A DNA stretch of 16,802 nucleotides from CAZLYF01 sp964586835 (GTDB lineage Bacteria; Bacillota; Clostridia; Christensenellales; Aristaeellaceae), in the NCBI GenBank assembly GCA_964586835.1, contig CAZPIC010000041.1, positions 1 through 16,802 of the forward strand, in the 5' to 3' direction. A program made the position numbers and the translations under genes. The notes below the pieces were generated by a model that had not been told where the DNA came from, did not search any database, and saw only the letters and a program-made list of their open reading frames with translations. Positions within the stretch are counted from its first letter, which is position 1. The number at the start of each line of letters is the position of its first letter. Positions 15,444-16,802 of the stretch are shown piece by piece.

Positions 15444-15872
15444 TCAAAGCAGCGCCGCAATGCCAGACTCCCCAAAGACGACGATGCCCTCCTTGCAAAG
15501 CTGCTGGGCGCAAACGCCGTTTCCCTCCACAAGCGTTCCCGAAAAAGTGCCGTCGTAGATCCTGCCGCGGCCGCAGGAAGGGCTGCGCTCCTTGAGCAGC
15601 GCACACGTGCAGCCATGCAACCGCGCCAGGCGCAGGACCTCCTTTCCGCCGCGGTGAAACCACGCCGTCACATCCGCACCGCTTTTCGTGTACACCCGGC
15701 CGTGCCTGATTTCACACGACTCCCGGGGCGTGGGCAGCCCGCCCAAAACCTCGGGGCAGACGGGGATGAGGGTATGCTTTGCCCTGAGCCCGTCCAGGCC
15801 CTCCAGGGTGGCGGTTGTTCCATCAAACCTGCAGGGAATTCCCATCAGGCAGGCGCTGATAAGAAGATTCAT
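15444..15872 (-). CDS. DUF523-family protein
   Basis: This 142-residue cytoplasmic protein has the cysteine-rich landmarks of DUF523: LISACLMGIPCRFDG at the N-terminus (4-18), PVCPEVLGGLPTPR (about 37-50) and LLKERSPSCGRG (about 92-103). The length is normal. The conserved cysteines suggest metal or cofactor binding, but no function is established that I know of. AAAGGCGG precedes the ATG. It lies 62 bases downstream of the ArsC/Spx-like gene on the same strand and probably shares its transcript. Confidence 0.9.
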   Translation of the reverse strand: MNLLISACLMGIPCRFDGTTATLEGLDGLRAKHTLIPVCPEVLGGLPTPRESCEIRHGRVYTKSGADVTAWFHRGGKEVLRLARLHGCTCALLKERSPSCGRGRIYDGTFSGTLVEGNGVCAQQLCKEGIVVFGESGIAALL

Positions 15873-15934
15873 TGTATGCCGCCTTTCAATCGTCTGTGCT
15901 CTGGCATCCCGTCAGCTTTACAAGGCGGGCTGCC

Positions 15935-16282
15935 TTAGAGCCGCGCCTTCCATTCGGGTTCTTTAAAGCCCACGAGGGCAAAGCCGTCAGTGATGAGCAG
16001 GGGCCGCCTCACCAGCATTCCGTCGGAGGCGAGCAGCTTAAACTGCGCGTCCTCGGGCATAGCAGGCAGTTTTTCGGATAGGTTCAGCACCTTGTAGCTC
16101 AGGCCGCTGGTGTTGAAAAAGCGCTTGAGGGGCAGGCCGCTTTTTTCATGCCACGCCCGGAGCTCGGCCTCGGTGGGGTTGTCCAGCTTGATGTCGCGAA
16201 ACGTGTAGGCAACACCGGCTGCATCCAGCCACGCCCTTGCCTTTTGACAGGTGGTACACTTGGGGTAACAGATAAAAAGCAT
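15935..16282 (-). CDS. ArsC/Spx-family thioredoxin-fold protein
   Basis: This 115-residue protein has the ArsC/Spx/YffB fold: LFICYPKCTTCQKARAWL at the N-terminus with a CxxC pair (C9, C12), and VRRPLLITDG (91-100) near the C-terminus, the conserved arginine region of the family. The CxxC resembles Spx, but the length is nearer to YffB-like reductases (Spx is about 131). No ars gene is nearby, so arsenate reduction is unlikely to be the main role; a thiol reductase or RNA-polymerase-binding stress regulator is more likely. AGGAGG lies just before the ATG, and the start is 9 bases after the TfoX-C stop. Confidence 0.9.
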   Translation of the reverse strand: MLFICYPKCTTCQKARAWLDAAGVAYTFRDIKLDNPTEAELRAWHEKSGLPLKRFFNTSGLSYKVLNLSEKLPAMPEDAQFKLLASDGMLVRRPLLITDGFALVGFKEPEWKARL

Positions 16283-16291
16283 GGTTTCCTC

Positions 16292-16546
16292 CTATTTGTG
16301 CAGATGATAAAATGACTTGAGTTCCGCCTTGACCCCAGGGTCCAGGCTGTGCCAGCGCACGCCGCGCACCGCGCCCTCTAGCCCGTACAGGCGCATGATG
16401 CAGGCGGAGGGATCGAAGGCGAGGATCCGCAGCCACGCCTCTCTGCTGCCCACTGCTTTCAGTTCTTCTGCGGTGCTGATTCCAGCCCTGTGAAGCTGGC
16501 TCTCCATTTCCTTGCCGATATTCAGCAGGTCTCGCAGCGCTCTCAT
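16292..16546 (-). CDS. Stand-alone TfoX C-terminal domain protein
   Basis: This 84-residue protein consists almost only of the TfoX_C domain, a helix-hairpin-helix-like fold: LRDLLNIGKEMESQLHRAGI (4-23), TAEELKAVGSREAWLRI (about 25-41) and LYGLEGAVRGVRWHSLD (about 53-69). In full-length TfoX/Sxy this domain follows a TfoX_N domain and the protein promotes competence in gammaproteobacteria; the lone C-terminal form is widespread in Firmicutes and its job is unknown. AAAGGAAG precedes the ATG. It is the first clear gene of the unit with the ArsC/Spx-like and DUF523 genes. Confidence 0.9.
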   Translation of the reverse strand: MRALRDLLNIGKEMESQLHRAGISTAEELKAVGSREAWLRILAFDPSACIMRLYGLEGAVRGVRWHSLDPGVKAELKSFYHLHK

Positions 16547-16665
16547 CGCTTTCTTCCTTTCATTTTTAAAATGATGTTCATTAAAACTTCTTTTATAATC
16601 TCAAAGTCTATCTGCTGGGTCTCGGATTCCTTATCTCCAGCAAGTCTAATGAACGTGAAACCAGC
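16543..16665 (-). other. Open frame of 40 codons ending on the TfoX-C start, no start codon
   Basis: After a TAA at 16668-16666, one minus-strand frame stays open for 40 codons and stops with a TGA that overlaps the TfoX-C ATG (ATGA arrangement). The translation is plausible (RLAGDKESETQQIDFEIIKE near its start, then a basic tail), but the only ATG codons lie near its end. It is AT-rich relative to its neighbours. It could be the decayed end of an upstream gene or chance. Confidence 0.2.
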
Positions 16666-16675
16666 TTATACTAAT

Positions 16676-16802
16676 CTAAATCATTAACGCATCGATGAGC
16701 CACTTCCGGTGTGTAATGGAAGCCACGCGCCGGACATCCTCTGCCAAGTCTTTCACGGTCAAACACAATCTGTCAATGACCGCTTCAAGGCAATTGAAAA
16801 TT
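16676..16802 (-). CDS. Possible C-terminal end of an unrecognised protein, start outside window
   Basis: One minus-strand frame is open from the right edge for 41 codons to a TAG at 16678-16676; the other two frames on that strand stop early. The translation (CLEAVIDRLCLTVKDLAEDV, then a basic stretch and IDALMI) looks like amphipathic helices with balanced charges. I do not recognise a family, and 41 open codons could occur by chance. Confidence 0.35.
   Translation of the reverse strand, partial: IFNCLEAVIDRLCLTVKDLAEDVRRVASITHRKWLIDALMI

Overview
The window looks like chromosomal DNA of a fairly GC-rich (near 60% by eye) Firmicute, most likely a Clostridia-type anaerobe. The pointers are strong AGGAGG ribosome-binding sites with several TTG/GTG starts, a BspA-type leucine-rich-repeat surface protein, a serC-serA-DUF1015 cluster, a clostridial-type SerA, DUF523, an ArsC/Spx-type protein and a stand-alone TfoX C-terminal domain. 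This placement is inferred from gene content only. I see no rRNA, tRNA, CRISPR array, insertion sequence or phage gene, so this is mostly housekeeping and transport with small accessory pieces.

Layout. 1-859 (-): 5' part of a secreted LRR + MORN protein that runs off the left edge. 860-1234: divergent regulatory region with two good sigma-A promoters and a large dyad. 1235-2095 (+): EamA/DMT-family permease. 2236-5766 (+): serine operon serC-serA (4-bp overlap) plus a DUF1015 gene. 5838-7190 (+): membrane-anchored HtrA-type serine protease with its own promoter. 7191-7652: no gene seen. 7712-12213 (+): four-gene carbohydrate operon (divergent NagB-like isomerase/deaminase, two-domain sugar ABC ATPase, RbsC-like permease, sugar-binding protein), closed by a strong terminator. 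12350-13684 (-): argH. 13889-15092 (+): SPFH/stomatin-like membrane protein and a small ribbon-helix-helix protein behind a promoter carrying tandem dyads. 15093-15443: structured, partly very AT-rich intergenic stretch with a long hairpin. 15444-16546 (-): TfoX-C / ArsC-Spx-like / DUF523, probably one transcription unit. 16676-16802 (-): possible C-terminal end of another gene.

How the parts work together. serC and serA encode two consecutive steps from 3-phosphoglycerate to phosphoserine, and the co-transcribed DUF1015 protein is a candidate serine-related enzyme. The ABC operon imports a sugar without phosphorylating it, yet carries a sugar-phosphate-isomerase-like enzyme with one altered active-site position and no kinase, so the substrate is open. 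The SPFH-RHH pair has a promoter with dyads repeated at 11 bp, which suggests autoregulation by the RHH protein.

Six sigma-A-like promoters are readable (TTGACG/TTGACA/TTTACG -35 boxes, 17-18 bp spacers); they fix several start codons. The points most worth a second look are the tandem operator before the SPFH gene, the mutually exclusive hairpins at 15218-15279, the NagB-like enzyme lacking the usual catalytic Asp, the DUF1015 gene in the serine operon, and the dyad spanning the -35 box of the LRR-MORN gene.
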